A program made the position numbers and the translations under genes. The notes beneath the pieces were generated by a model. It ran no database searches. It saw nothing but the letters and a program-made list of their open reading frames with translations, and was not told the origin of the DNA. From positions 1 to 45,983 of the forward strand of contig VMSR01000029.1 of the NCBI GenBank assembly GCA_013792075.1: a DNA stretch of 45,983 nt, written 5' to 3'. This document shows, in pieces, positions 17,130-26,302 of this stretch (positions are counted from its first letter, which is position 1; each line of letters opens with the position of its first letter). The DNA is from Desulfobacula sp. (GTDB lineage Bacteria > Desulfobacterota > Desulfobacteria > Desulfobacterales > Desulfobacteraceae).

Positions 17130-17426
17130 ATGACAAATCTTTTATTGATGGCAGGTGTTTTTCTATTCTCCTTTGTGGTGGGGTATTTTCTCATTTCCCG
17201 GATTCCCACATTGCTTCATACACCACTGATGTCCATGACAAATGCCATCTCTGCCGTCACCATATTAGGCGTTTTGATTCTTTTTTCAGTTTCATCAACA
17301 AGGACCGAGCAGATAATTGGGTCAGTGGCATTTATCATGGCCGCGTTCAACCTTGTTGGCGGGTTTGCGATTACCGACCGGATGTTGCGGTTGTTTAAAA
17401 AAAAAGGGGTAGCGAATAATGACTGA
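17130..17426 (+). CDS. NAD(P) transhydrogenase alpha subunit 2, membrane part
   Basis: This 98-residue protein has three hydrophobic segments (about 3-20, 42-55 and 62-82) and the family sequence SMTNAISAVTILGVLILF, followed by GFAITDRMLRLFKKK at the C-terminus. It is the PntAB part of membrane domain II. It starts 28 bases after the alpha-1 gene with a CCAGGAGCAG ribosome site and overlaps the beta gene by eight bases, so the three subunits are translated together. Confidence 0.93.
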   Translation: MTNLLLMAGVFLFSFVVGYFLISRIPTLLHTPLMSMTNAISAVTILGVLILFSVSSTRTEQIIGSVAFIMAAFNLVGGFAITDRMLRLFKKKGVANND

Positions 17427-19398
17427 AACATACCCTGCCATGAACCTGCTCCTGGATTTTTGTGTCATCGCTATCCTGATACTGGGAATCTGGCTGTTTC
17501 ATTGGCCCCACAGGGCAAAATTCGGCAACCTTACAGCGGCTTTTGCTTTGGCGTGTGCGGCAGCTCTGGTTCTTTATCGAAACGGAAGCATGCATCCCAA
17601 TATTTTGCTGATATCCCTTGTTATCGGTTCTGTAGCAGGATTCTGGGTGGCCAGGAAAATCACAATGATCCAGATTCCTGCCATGGTTGCCTTTCAGCAT
17701 GGTGCCGGCGGGGTTGCTGCTTTCTTTCTTTCCCTTGCCGAACTGATGCGGGGATCTCAACACCTTGGAATTGTGAATGAAATTTCCGGCCTCTTAGGTC
17801 TTGCAATCGGATCATTGACCTTTAGCGGCAGCATGATCGCCGGTGGAAAGCTGTCCAACAAACTTGGACAGGCCCAGCAGATCCTTCCAAAACATACCTT
17901 GCTTGTCCTGGCAAATTTTATCAGCATTGTTGTGCTGATCATCGCAGCAATTATAGCGCCCATGGAAAGCCGAATATACCTTTATATTCTAATTATTTTC
18001 ATGTCGGTGCTGTTCGGCATTATCTTTTCCATTCGCATTGGCGGAGCTGATATGCCGGTTTTAATTTCATTTTTAAATGCCACAGCAGGTGTGGCTGCAG
18101 CCTTTTGCGGAATGATTATCGAAAACAAGCTGTTAATTTCCTGCGGGGCAACCGTGGCGGCATCAGGATCAATATTGACCCATGTTATGTGCAAAGGAAT
18201 GAATCGCAGCCTTTACAGGGTTTTTGTCCCTGTTCAGAATATTTCATCCAAAAAGAAAATTTCCAAGACGGATACAACTGATATGGAAATTATCGAGCCG
18301 GAAACCAGCCATCCGTTCATTGGGAAAGACAATTTTCAAAAAGCACTTGGGTATGCACGGGAAGCAAAAAACGTCATTATCGTTCCAGGATATGGGATGG
18401 CTGTTGCACAGGCACAGTTTGCAGTCATTGCGCTTTCCAATATCCTGCTTGATATGGGAAAGGATGTCAAGTTTGCCATCCATCCGGTGGCTGGCCGAAT
18501 GCCGGGGCACATGAATGTGCTTCTTGCCGAAGCAGGTATTGACTATGATCTGCTCAAAGAGATGGATGAAATCAACCCTGACTTCCCAAAGACAGATTTG
18601 TCTTTGGTCATTGGGGCATGTGATGTGGTCAATCCGGCTGCCATAGCGGTTGACGGTTCTCCCATATCAGGAATGCCGATCCTGCACACCCATGAATCAA
18701 AACATGTTGTGTGTTGTAACCTGGATGGCAAACCCGGATATTCAGGTGTTGAAAATCCCTTGTATGAAAACAGCAACACAACCCTGCTGCTTGGAAATGC
18801 AAAAGAAACAATCGAACGACTGGTTGAAGATCTTTCAAAGCCAGCGTCTGATAGTGATGCGTCTTCAAACAAAATGGATCAGAAAAACCCCTTGGATTTA
18901 GCCGTTGCTGCACTTTTGTCTGCCCAAAAAATAATCATCATACCCGGATATGGCATGGCGTTGGCACAGGCACAGTTCAAGGTGGTTCAACTGGCTTCAA
19001 TGCTTGAATCAATGGGTGCGGATGTGAAGTTTGCCATTCACCCGGTGGCGGGGAGAATGCCGGGACACATGAATGTGCTTCTTGCCGAAGCCGATATCGA
19101 TTACGACAAGCTTTACGAGATGGATGATATCAATTCTGAATTCAAACAGACAGATGTTGTAATCGTTTTCGGTGCTTGCGACGTGGTCAACCCGGCTGCA
19201 ATGAATACCAAAGGGACTCCCATCTCCGGAATGCCGATACTGATGGCCCATGATGCAAAAAGAATACTCATCTGTAATTTTGATGCAAAACCAGGTTATT
19301 CCGGGGTTGAAAACACCTTATATGAAAACCCTAAAACGATAATGCTATTAGGCGATGCAGCATCAACAGCAAAAGATTTGATAGCGGCATTAAATTGA
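17419..19398 (+). CDS. pntB: NAD(P) transhydrogenase beta subunit with duplicated domain III
   Basis: At 659 residues this is about 200 longer than usual PntB. Residues 1-265 form membrane domain II, with His94 in QHGAGGVAAFF at the place of the proton-channel histidine. Two tandem domain III copies follow (about 300-470 and 490-659), both with GYGMA(V/L)AQAQ (324, 510), HPVAGRMPGHMNVLLAEA (355, 541) and GACDVVNPAA (399, 585), offset by 186 residues. In well-studied enzymes GANDTVN and KRS contact NADP(H); here N is C, and the KRS segment reads NLD or NFD before KPGYSG in copies 1 and 2. This suggests altered recognition of the 2'-phosphate. The gene is otherwise an uninterrupted operon member followed by a terminator at 19497. 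Confidence 0.92.
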   Translation: MTETYPAMNLLLDFCVIAILILGIWLFHWPHRAKFGNLTAAFALACAAALVLYRNGSMHPNILLISLVIGSVAGFWVARKITMIQIPAMVAFQHGAGGVAAFFLSLAELMRGSQHLGIVNEISGLLGLAIGSLTFSGSMIAGGKLSNKLGQAQQILPKHTLLVLANFISIVVLIIAAIIAPMESRIYLYILIIFMSVLFGIIFSIRIGGADMPVLISFLNATAGVAAAFCGMIIENKLLISCGATVAASGSILTHVMCKGMNRSLYRVFVPVQNISSKKKISKTDTTDMEIIEPETSHPFIGKDNFQKALGYAREAKNVIIVPGYGMAVAQAQFAVIALSNILLDMGKDVKFAIHPVAGRMPGHMNVLLAEAGIDYDLLKEMDEINPDFPKTDLSLVIGACDVVNPAAIAVDGSPISGMPILHTHESKHVVCCNLDGKPGYSGVENPLYENSNTTLLLGNAKETIERLVEDLSKPASDSDASSNKMDQKNPLDLAVAALLSAQKIIIIPGYGMALAQAQFKVVQLASMLESMGADVKFAIHPVAGRMPGHMNVLLAEADIDYDKLYEMDDINSEFKQTDVVIVFGACDVVNPAAMNTKGTPISGMPILMAHDAKRILICNFDAKPGYSGVENTLYENPKTIMLLGDAASTAKDLIAALN

Positions 19399-19496
19399 TT
19401 TAAAACAAATCAAAATATTCTTTTCCTAGCCGGGTGCCGGCTGGGGATGGTTGGGATAATTGAGTTGATCGGACAATTTTAACTATCCCTTAAGCA

Positions 19497-19550
19497 GAGG
19501 ACTCTGTCTTGAACCCACAAGGGCAGAGTCCTCATTGCTTATTTTTTTTA
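19497..19550 (+). terminator. Rho-independent terminator after pntB
   Basis: Stem GAGGACTCTG (19497-19506) pairs with CAGAGTCCTC (19524-19533), followed shortly by a T-rich run. It ends the transhydrogenase operon. Confidence 0.75.
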
Positions 19551-19655
19551 AATCCGGTCTTGATGTCAGCTTTCGACAATGGACTGGCAAAAGGATGTGT
19601 TCATTGGAAAAAAATATTTCTAATCATAGATTGTGCCCCTATTTAAAGAGAAAAT

Positions 19656-19829
19656 ATGCTTAAAAAAGATCAAAAAATAGAAACCACCCCAAAATGGAAA
19701 TCATACTATTGTCCACATTGTCAAAAAATTTTAATGAAAGGTGAGGTGAAATATTTGAACATGACTTGCCAGCATTGTTATCGGTTGATTACTGCGGAAG
19801 AGGATGAACTTTTAAAGACTGAAAATTAG
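19656..19829 (+). CDS. Small Com-like zinc-ribbon protein
   Basis: This 57-residue reading frame has two knuckles, CPHC at 19-22 and CQHC at 38-41, spaced as in the Mu Com family of small zinc fingers. Com proteins are translational regulators, but many relatives have no known role. The start is ATG at 19656 with a weak AAAGAG ribosome site. It stands alone between the pntB terminator and a minus-strand gene. The cysteine spacing makes chance unlikely, although expression is unproven. Function is unknown. Confidence 0.6.
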   Translation: MLKKDQKIETTPKWKSYYCPHCQKILMKGEVKYLNMTCQHCYRLITAEEDELLKTEN

Positions 19830-19942
19830 TATTATTAATAGATACCGCCCTCAAATACTGGAAATAGTAGGCAAAAAAACGGCTTGGGCGTTTTACCAAA
19901 ACAGCTTACCGCTTTGGCATAAAGGAAGGTTCGGGAGGGCTG

Positions 19943-20206
19943 TTATTTTTTTTCCTGCATTCTCACCTTGAACTGGCTCATGCAGTCAATGACCTCTTCT
20001 GTCTTTCCTTCATCCGTCGACCAGACTACCGTGTCGGGGGCCTCAACTTTCATCAGGCATTCGGGGAAAAAATCATAATAGTCATCGTTGATTTTCAAGA
20101 CGGTAATCTTATCATCCGGAAATTCGGGATCAGGGACATGGTCAATGATTTCCCATTCATCGGGGATCTCGAACTCTGCTGTTATTTTCACTTCAATGGT
20201 TTTCAT
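19943..20206 (-). CDS. Small acidic protein of unknown function
   Basis: This 87-residue protein is not recognised. It is soluble and acidic, with an N-terminal beta-strand-like stretch (KTIEVKITAEFEIPDEWEI) and two cysteines (near 50 and 76). A GGAGAC ribosome site precedes the ATG and codon use matches the neighbours, so it is probably real. It is transcribed away from the XRE-cupin gene across a 240-base gap that holds a good promoter for that gene. No function can be assigned. Confidence 0.6.
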   Translation of the reverse strand: MKTIEVKITAEFEIPDEWEIIDHVPDPEFPDDKITVLKINDDYYDFFPECLMKVEAPDTVVWSTDEGKTEEVIDCMSQFKVRMQEKK

Positions 20207-20388
20207 TTATAGTCTCCAAGACAGGTTTTACCAGTTGTTTTGCATGGGCCCTGGCGGTTTTATTTTTATGGGGTGCCTCGCCTTCAGCCCTGTTATAACT
20301 CCCATGGTATCAGTTTTTTTCTGAAAGATACAAGACAAAGATAAAATGTGTAGACGATTACACCACGATAGCGGCCGCCTTTGTTTTT

Positions 20389-20417
20389 TTGACAAACCGG
20401 TTCCCATATATTATAAA
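20389..20417 (+). promoter_or_regulatory. Sigma-70-type promoter for the XRE-cupin regulator
   Basis: TTGACA at 20389-20394 and TATAAA at 20412-20417, 17 bases apart, a near-consensus promoter. Start near 20424. Confidence 0.7.
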
Positions 20418-20449
20418 GCACCCTTTTTAAAATTTTGCGTGGAGGAATG

Positions 20450-21019
20450 ATGCAGACCGGAAAAGTAAACCAGCGAATCACCTATTTCATGGAACAGCGG
20501 AAAATGGACATCCAGGACCTCTCCCAGAAGACAGGCCTTGATACAGGACTCTTGGATACCATGCTCACAGAGGATGTATATCCGCCCCTGGGACCGCTGA
20601 TGAAAATCGCCCGGGCCCTGGGCGTCCGGCTGGGAACCTTTCTGGATGACCAGGAAAGCTGCGACCCCTATATCGTCCGCAAAACCCAGAGACAGTCGGA
20701 ATTCAGCGTCCTGGCCGGAAAAAACAAACCAGCCGCCTTGAATTTCTTTGCCCTGGGCAAGGGAAAAACCGATCGCCACATGGAACCGTTTTTTGTTGAA
20801 ATTCTTCCGGAATCTGCCCGGGAGAAGAAACTCTCCTCCCATGAGGGCGAAGAATTTATCGCGGTTATCAAAGGCAGTATCGAGGTAAATTATGGTCAGG
20901 AGACCCATATTCTAAATCAGGGAGATTCTGTTTACTATAATTCCATTGTCCCCCATTATGTCAGCTGTGCCGGGGATGACAAGGCGGAAATCCACGCGGT
21001 CATTTATATACCCGAATAA
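20450..21019 (+). CDS. XRE-family regulator with cupin domain
   Basis: This roughly 189-residue protein has an N-terminal lambda-repressor-like HTH (about 5-65) followed by a C-terminal cupin domain (about 110-187; HEGEEFIAVIKGSIEVNYGQET then SVYYNSIVPHYVSC). Such proteins are typical transcription regulators that sense a small ligand in the cupin barrel. GGAGG at 20441-20445 favours the second of two adjacent ATGs (20450 rather than 20447). It is followed ten bases after its stop by an acyl-CoA synthetase gene, a common pairing, so it probably regulates fatty or aromatic acid activation. Confidence 0.85.
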   Translation: MQTGKVNQRITYFMEQRKMDIQDLSQKTGLDTGLLDTMLTEDVYPPLGPLMKIARALGVRLGTFLDDQESCDPYIVRKTQRQSEFSVLAGKNKPAALNFFALGKGKTDRHMEPFFVEILPESAREKKLSSHEGEEFIAVIKGSIEVNYGQETHILNQGDSVYYNSIVPHYVSCAGDDKAEIHAVIYIPE

Positions 21020-21029
21020 AGGAAAACAA

Positions 21030-22682
21030 ATGGACACCCGAAACGGTTTAAAAGAACTGACACTTGGCCAGATCCTGGACCGGACCGTGGCAAATTTTCC
21101 CGACAGCGAAGCCATTGTCTATGTGGATAGAAATTTTAGGATGACCTACCGGCAATTTTCAAGTCAGGTGGATGAAACCGCCAGGGGACTCATGGCCCTG
21201 GGGATTGAAAAGGGCGAAAAAGTGGCCATCTGGGCCACCAACATCCCCTTCTGGGTGACCCTCCAATTTGCCACGGCCAAAATCGGCGCCATCCTTTTGA
21301 CCGTGAACACCAATTACAAGACGGCTGAGCTGGAATACCTTCTCACCCAGTCTGAAACCCAGAATATCTTTCTCATTGACGGGTTCCAGGACACAGACTA
21401 TGTAAACACTTTATACGAACTGGTACCGGAACTGAAGACCTGCCAGCGGGGCAGCCTTGCAAGCCCTAAATTTCCCCATCTCAAACGGGTGGGATTTCTG
21501 GGTCCGGAAAAACACCGGGGCATGTATTCTTTTTCTGAAATCAGGGCCCTGTCGGTCATGGTATCGGATGCGGCTTACAAGGAGCGCCAGACAAGCCTGA
21601 GCCCCCACGATGTGGTCAATATGCAGTACACCTCCGGCACCACAGGGTTCCCCAAAGGGGTGATGCTCACCCACTACAATATCGGGAACAATGGATTCTG
21701 GATCGGAGAGAACCAGAACTTCACACACGAGGACCGGGTCTGCCTGCCGGTTCCGTTGTTCCATTGTTTCGGCTGCGTTTTAGGGGTGCTGGCAGCCGTC
21801 AACCACGGCAGCTGCATGGTGGTTCTGGAGGGGTTTGATCCCCTGCTGGTCATGGCCTCTGTGGAACAGGAGCGCTGCACCTCCCTTTACGGCGTTCCCA
21901 CCATGTTCATCGCCCTTCTGGACCACCCCCTGTTTTCAAAATTTGATTTTTCCTCCTTGCGAACGGGCATCATGGCCGGCTCCAATTGCCCGGTCCATGT
22001 CATGGAGCAGGTCATTGACAGGATGAACATGAAGGACATCACCATCTGCTACGGCCTGACAGAAGCCTCTCCTGTGATGACCTATACTAGGATCGACGAT
22101 GATCTCAGGCTCCGGGTGGAAACCGTGGGCCGCGCCCTTCCCCACATTGAGGTCAAGATCATTGATCCGGAAACAGGAAAAACCCTTGCCCCGGGCGACC
22201 AGGGAGAAGTCTGCTGCAGGGGATACAGCATCATGAAAGGCTATTACAACAATCCTGCTGCCACTGCCCAGGCCATTGACAAGGATGGCTGGCTCCATTC
22301 TGGAGACCTTGGCATCATGGACAAACACGGCAACCTGTCCATCACCGGACGTCACAAGGATATGATCATCCGGGGCGGGGAAAATATCTATCCCCGGGAA
22401 ATTGAAGAATTTCTCTACCGAATGGAAGAGATCAAAGACATCCAGGTGGCCGCTGTTCCCAGTGAGAAATACGGGGAAGAGGTCGGGGCTTTCATCGTTC
22501 TCAAGGAAGGGGCAAGCATTGAACCCAGTGAGGTGAGTGATTTTTGCAGGGGAAAGATCAGCCGGTATAAAATCCCCAGGTATGTCCATTTTGTGGACAG
22601 CTACCCCATGACTGCCTCGGGGAAAATTCAAAAATATAAACTCACCGAGATGTCCACCCGAATCTGGCCGGACAGACGATAG
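21030..22682 (+). CDS. AMP-forming acyl-CoA synthetase
   Basis: This 550-residue adenylate-forming ligase has YTSGTTGFPKGVML (AMP-binding motif near 200), YGLTEASPVMTYTR near 360, SGDLGIMDKHGNLSITGRHKDMIIRGGENIYP (hinge and A8) and the catalytic lysine in TASGKIQKYKL near the C-terminus. It would activate a fatty or aryl acid to its CoA thioester; chain-length preference cannot be read. I choose ATG 21030, just after the GGAAAACAA ribosome site and 10 bases after the regulator stop; the in-frame codons upstream of 21030 overlap the regulator and are not conserved. A GC-rich hairpin follows. Confidence 0.92.
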   Translation: MDTRNGLKELTLGQILDRTVANFPDSEAIVYVDRNFRMTYRQFSSQVDETARGLMALGIEKGEKVAIWATNIPFWVTLQFATAKIGAILLTVNTNYKTAELEYLLTQSETQNIFLIDGFQDTDYVNTLYELVPELKTCQRGSLASPKFPHLKRVGFLGPEKHRGMYSFSEIRALSVMVSDAAYKERQTSLSPHDVVNMQYTSGTTGFPKGVMLTHYNIGNNGFWIGENQNFTHEDRVCLPVPLFHCFGCVLGVLAAVNHGSCMVVLEGFDPLLVMASVEQERCTSLYGVPTMFIALLDHPLFSKFDFSSLRTGIMAGSNCPVHVMEQVIDRMNMKDITICYGLTEASPVMTYTRIDDDLRLRVETVGRALPHIEVKIIDPETGKTLAPGDQGEVCCRGYSIMKGYYNNPAATAQAIDKDGWLHSGDLGIMDKHGNLSITGRHKDMIIRGGENIYPREIEEFLYRMEEIKDIQVAAVPSEKYGEEVGAFIVLKEGASIEPSEVSDFCRGKISRYKIPRYVHFVDSYPMTASGKIQKYKLTEMSTRIWPDRR

Positions 22683-22689
22683 GGTAAGG

Positions 22690-22721
22690 GCCGGGGTCTG
22701 CCAACGAAGGACAGCCCCGGC
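22690..22721. terminator. Hairpin between convergent acyl-CoA synthetase and rocD
   Basis: GCCGGGG (22690-22696) pairs with CCCCGGC (22715-22721). The position between converging genes suggests a bidirectional terminator, but a strong T-run is absent. Confidence 0.45.
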
Positions 22722-22732
22722 AAACTTTAGGT

Positions 22733-23932
22733 TCAGGAAAAGGCGATTTTTATTTTATCCATGATCCAGTCAATGTCCGCCTTTTCAATGATCAGAGGCG
22801 GAGCAAACCGGATGGTATAGGTATGGGTCTCCTTGCACAAAATCCCCATTTCCATGAGGGATTCACAAATGGCCCGGGCACCTCCGGAGGTTCCCTCTTT
22901 CAATTCAATGGCCAGCATGAGCCCGATCCCTCTGACCTCCCGGATGGCCGGGTGGTTTATTTTTTTCAGTTCACCTAGAAAATAGGCCCCCATTTTTTCA
23001 GCGTTTTCAATCATATTTTCTTCCACCAGTACCTTGAGAGCGGCCCTTGCCACGGCACATGCCAGGGGATTGCCCCCGAATGTGCTGCCGTGCTGGCCCG
23101 GCTGGAGAAGTCCCAACACCTCGGCTGTTGACAATACGGCTGACACCGGATAAAAACCGCCGGACAGGGCCTTGCCGATCAGGGTAAGGTCTGCCTGGAT
23201 ACCTTCATGCTCTTCTGCCAGAAGTTTTCCCGTCCTGCCAAGCCCGGTCTGGATCTCGTCCAGGATCAACAGAACATTCTTCTGGGTACAGATCTTACGC
23301 ACCTTTTGTAAATATCCCCTGGGCGGGATAATAACCCCTGCCTCTCCCTGGATGGGTTCCACCATAAAGGCCACGGTATTGGGGCCAATGGCCTTCTCCA
23401 GGGCATCGGCATCCCCAAAGGGAATGGTTTTAAAACCCGGTGTAAAAGGGCCGAAATTCTGCCTGGCATTCTCGTCCGTACTGAACCCGATGATGGACAG
23501 GGTTCTGCCATGGAAATTATCGTTGCACACAATGATCTCAGCCTGGCCATCGGCCACGCCCTTGGACTCATACCCCCATTTTCTGGCACACTTGATCACG
23601 GTTTCCACAGCTTCTGCCCCGGAGTTCATGGGAAGCATCTTGTGGGAGGCGGTCATTTGGCAGAGTTCCTCGTACAAAAGCGGCAACTGGTCATTGCGAA
23701 ATGCCCGGGAGGTCAGGGTCAGTTTTTGGGCCTGATCCATCATGGCCTGGTAAATTTTCGGGTGGCAATGTCCCTGGTTGACGGCTGAATAGGCCGACAG
23801 ACAATCCAGGTATTTATTTCCCTCAACATCCCATACCCAGATACCTTGTCCCCGGGTGAGAACAACATCCAGGGGCTTATAATTTTTTGCGCCAAACCGG
23901 TCTTCCAGCTTGATCAGCTCTTTTGCTTTCAT
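22733..23932 (-). CDS. rocD: Ornithine aminotransferase
   Basis: This 399-residue class III PLP aminotransferase matches ornithine-oxo-acid aminotransferase: [20 protein letters not shown] near 43-62, [14 protein letters not shown] near 139, [16 protein letters not shown] near 221, and the PLP lysine in [16 protein letters not shown] near 254. It converts ornithine and 2-oxoglutarate to glutamate semialdehyde and glutamate. A related acetylornithine or other omega-amino acid aminotransferase is possible but the [12 protein letters not shown] stretch is typical of RocD. The gene is divergent from a LysR regulator 124 bases away, which probably controls it. Confidence 0.9.
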   Translation of the reverse strand: MKAKELIKLEDRFGAKNYKPLDVVLTRGQGIWVWDVEGNKYLDCLSAYSAVNQGHCHPKIYQAMMDQAQKLTLTSRAFRNDQLPLLYEELCQMTASHKMLPMNSGAEAVETVIKCARKWGYESKGVADGQAEIIVCNDNFHGRTLSIIGFSTDENARQNFGPFTPGFKTIPFGDADALEKAIGPNTVAFMVEPIQGEAGVIIPPRGYLQKVRKICTQKNVLLILDEIQTGLGRTGKLLAEEHEGIQADLTLIGKALSGGFYPVSAVLSTAEVLGLLQPGQHGSTFGGNPLACAVARAALKVLVEENMIENAEKMGAYFLGELKKINHPAIREVRGIGLMLAIELKEGTSGGARAICESLMEMGILCKETHTYTIRFAPPLIIEKADIDWIMDKIKIAFS

Positions 23933-24056
23933 TGATATATTCCTTATTCCAGGTTATCCACTCAGTTTTTGGACCCGTGCTTGCTTTTTTAGTATAAACC
24001 AGTATTAATGGATGCCGTCAAACGATTTTAACACATGCCATGGATGAAGAAAACTC

Positions 24057-24956
24057 ATGCAACAAAAAAAACACCAGGGCCTGCCTTCCTTAAATGCACT
24101 CAGGGCCTTTGAAGCGGCCGCCCGCCATTTGAGTTTTACCCTGGCAGCCCGGGAACTGTGTGTGACCCAGGGGGCGGTCAGCCGCCAGATCAAACAGCTT
24201 GAAGACCAGTTGAAGGTGATTCTTTTCCACAGGCGCCATAAACAACTATCGCTTACAGACCAGGGAATGCTCCTGGTCCCGTCTTTAACCCGGGCCTTTA
24301 ATATGATGGCCGATGCCGTGAACAAACTCAAGAACCAGCAGCAGGACCTAAGCCTCAAGGTCCACCCCACCTTTGCCATCCGCTGGCTGATCCCCAGACT
24401 TCACCATTTCCAGACCCTCCACCCGGATATCCAGGTGCGGCTGACCACCTCCGGCGCAAATGTGGATTTTGGCCATGAAAACTTTGACATTGGCATCACC
24501 CATTTGGGAAAAGCGTCCCCGGGCGTTATCCGGGAAAAAATCATGACCGAACAATTGATTCCTGTCTGTTCCCCCAAGCTGCTGACCACTGCTTTTCCCC
24601 TCAAAAGACCTGGGGATCTCAGAGGCCATATGCTGCTCCACAACACCCCGGATTTAAGGGAATGGGCAGCCTGGGCAGACCAGGTGGGCATCAAAAACCT
24701 GTCCCTGGAAAGGGGCCAGGTTTTTGAGGTGGATGATGCAGCCCTCCAGGCGGCAACGGCAGGACTTGGTGTGGCCCTTGGCGACCTCTTTCTTGTCAGG
24801 GATGCGCTTGCGGCCGGCCTTCTCGTGGCCCCCTTTGGATTAACGCCCATCAAAACAGGCAATTATTATTTTTCCAGACCCGAGTCTAACAAAGACCTGG
24901 GGAAGGTAACCGCATTTCAAAACTGGCTGGTAAGCGCACTCAGACAAACAGGATAG
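24057..24956 (+). CDS. LysR-family transcriptional regulator (GcvA-like)
   Basis: This 299-residue protein has an N-terminal winged helix (about 9-65, FTLAARELCVTQGAVSRQIKQLEDQL) and a PBP2-type effector domain (about 95-295), with the GcvA-like sequence LLHNTPDLREWAAWAD near 199. It is encoded divergently from rocD and most likely controls that gene. Effector is unknown. Start chosen at ATG 24057, six codons before the first conserved residues. Confidence 0.87.
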   Translation: MQQKKHQGLPSLNALRAFEAAARHLSFTLAARELCVTQGAVSRQIKQLEDQLKVILFHRRHKQLSLTDQGMLLVPSLTRAFNMMADAVNKLKNQQQDLSLKVHPTFAIRWLIPRLHHFQTLHPDIQVRLTTSGANVDFGHENFDIGITHLGKASPGVIREKIMTEQLIPVCSPKLLTTAFPLKRPGDLRGHMLLHNTPDLREWAAWADQVGIKNLSLERGQVFEVDDAALQAATAGLGVALGDLFLVRDALAAGLLVAPFGLTPIKTGNYYFSRPESNKDLGKVTAFQNWLVSALRQTG

Positions 24957-25067
24957 AGAAATAAGGGTTTAAACTTAATCTCTTGTTGACATTTCTTGTT
25001 CAGTTTCTATCCTAAGACTATACACAATCTTGATTCACAGCAGACCCAAACCATGGAGGTGCATGCC

Positions 25068-25322
25068 ATGAAAACCGTAGAAAGCCGCAGCATCCGGATA
25101 AAACTGGTAGACGGGACCCAAATAAACGGGGAAGTCAATATCAACAGGGGAAACGGCTATGACCGCTTGAGCGATCTTGTGGGGGATTACCAGGAAAACT
25201 TTCTAACCATCTTCAATGCAACGCTCTACGAGAAAAATCTTGATCCCCAAATTAAATATGAAACCATCCTGGTAAATAAAAACCACATCCTCTATTCCAC
25301 CCCCAACGGGCATAAGGACTGA
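25068..25322 (+). CDS. Small conserved-looking protein, function unknown
   Basis: This 84-residue soluble protein has alternating strand-like segments: SIRIKLVDGTQINGEVNI near 6-23, then LSDLVGDYQENFLTIFNATLY, then KYETILVNKNHILYSTP. It resembles small Sm-like or DUF6812-type beta proteins, but the call is weak. The start at 25068 is set by GGAGGTG nine bases upstream; a longer frame begins at 24996. It is followed eight bases later by a 2-hydroxyacid dehydrogenase gene, so the two may be cotranscribed. Confidence 0.65.
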   Translation: MKTVESRSIRIKLVDGTQINGEVNINRGNGYDRLSDLVGDYQENFLTIFNATLYEKNLDPQIKYETILVNKNHILYSTPNGHKD

Positions 25323-25330
25323 CCCTTAAG

Positions 25331-26257
25331 ATGAAAAAAATAGTCATATCGGAATTTATGGACCCAACAGCTGTCAATGGTCTAAAAGATGACTTCACTG
25401 TCGTATACGATCCCGGGTTGGTGGATCAGCCGGATCTTCTATTGGCAGAAATAGAAACTGCCGACGCCATCATTGTCAGAAATCGAACCCAGGTACGGGG
25501 TGACCTGCTCTCCTGTGCAAAAAACCTTAAGGCCGTGGGCCGCCTGGGCGTTGGATTGGACAATATTGATTTAGACGCATGCAAGGCCAGGCAGATTGAG
25601 GTTTTTCCCGCCTATGGCACCAATGGGGCAGCCGTTGCCGAGTATGTCATCGCCTCTATTTTCATCTTATTCCGAAAAGCATACCAATCGACTCTGGAAA
25701 TGGCCGAGGGACAATGGCCAAGAACCGCATTAATGGGGAATGAAACCGCGGGGAAAGTCCTGGGCCTCATAGGCTTTGGGGCCATTGCCCGGGAGACCTG
25801 CACACGGGCAAAAGCAATGGGCATGGCCGTCATTGCCCATAATCCTTCCTTGCCCCCAGACCACCCGGCGTGGCAGGAAGCCCCATCAACGGAGTTTGAA
25901 GAACTATTGGAAACGTCAGATGTGGTCAGCCTCCATGTTCCCTTAACCGATAAAACCCGGCATCTGATTGATGCCAGGGCCATTGCAAGAATGAAGAAAG
26001 GGGCCTTGCTGATCAATACCGCCCGGGGTGGAGTGGTGGATGAAAACGCCTTGATTGCAGCAATGGAATCAGGACATATCGGCGGTGCTGCCATGGACGT
26101 ATTTGAAAATGAGCCCCTGGATGCCGAGATGGGCCAGCGTTATAAAGGATTGTCTAATTTGCTTCTGACCCCGCACATCGCAGGCGTTACCATCGAATCA
26201 AATATTCGTACCAGTGCTGTAACAGCAGACAATGTTCGAAACGCACTGGCCCGTTAA
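25331..26257 (+). CDS. D-isomer-specific 2-hydroxyacid dehydrogenase, SerA-like
   Basis: This 308-residue NAD(P)-dependent dehydrogenase has the family layout: GRLGVGLDNIDLDAC near 71-85, the Rossmann motif GLIGFGAIARE near 146, the catalytic arginine in LINTARGGVVDENAL near 232, and the catalytic histidine in LLTPHIAGVT near 284. It is shorter than full phosphoglycerate dehydrogenase because it lacks ACT domains. It could reduce a 2-oxoacid or oxidise 3-phosphoglycerate; substrate is not readable. It may be cotranscribed with the small gene before it and converges on the alkaline phosphatase. Confidence 0.88.
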   Translation: MKKIVISEFMDPTAVNGLKDDFTVVYDPGLVDQPDLLLAEIETADAIIVRNRTQVRGDLLSCAKNLKAVGRLGVGLDNIDLDACKARQIEVFPAYGTNGAAVAEYVIASIFILFRKAYQSTLEMAEGQWPRTALMGNETAGKVLGLIGFGAIARETCTRAKAMGMAVIAHNPSLPPDHPAWQEAPSTEFEELLETSDVVSLHVPLTDKTRHLIDARAIARMKKGALLINTARGGVVDENALIAAMESGHIGGAAMDVFENEPLDAEMGQRYKGLSNLLLTPHIAGVTIESNIRTSAVTADNVRNALAR

Positions 26258-26302
26258 TCTTTCCTGGAAAAAAATTTTGCCCTAAACCAAAGTAGCGGGT
26301 TT

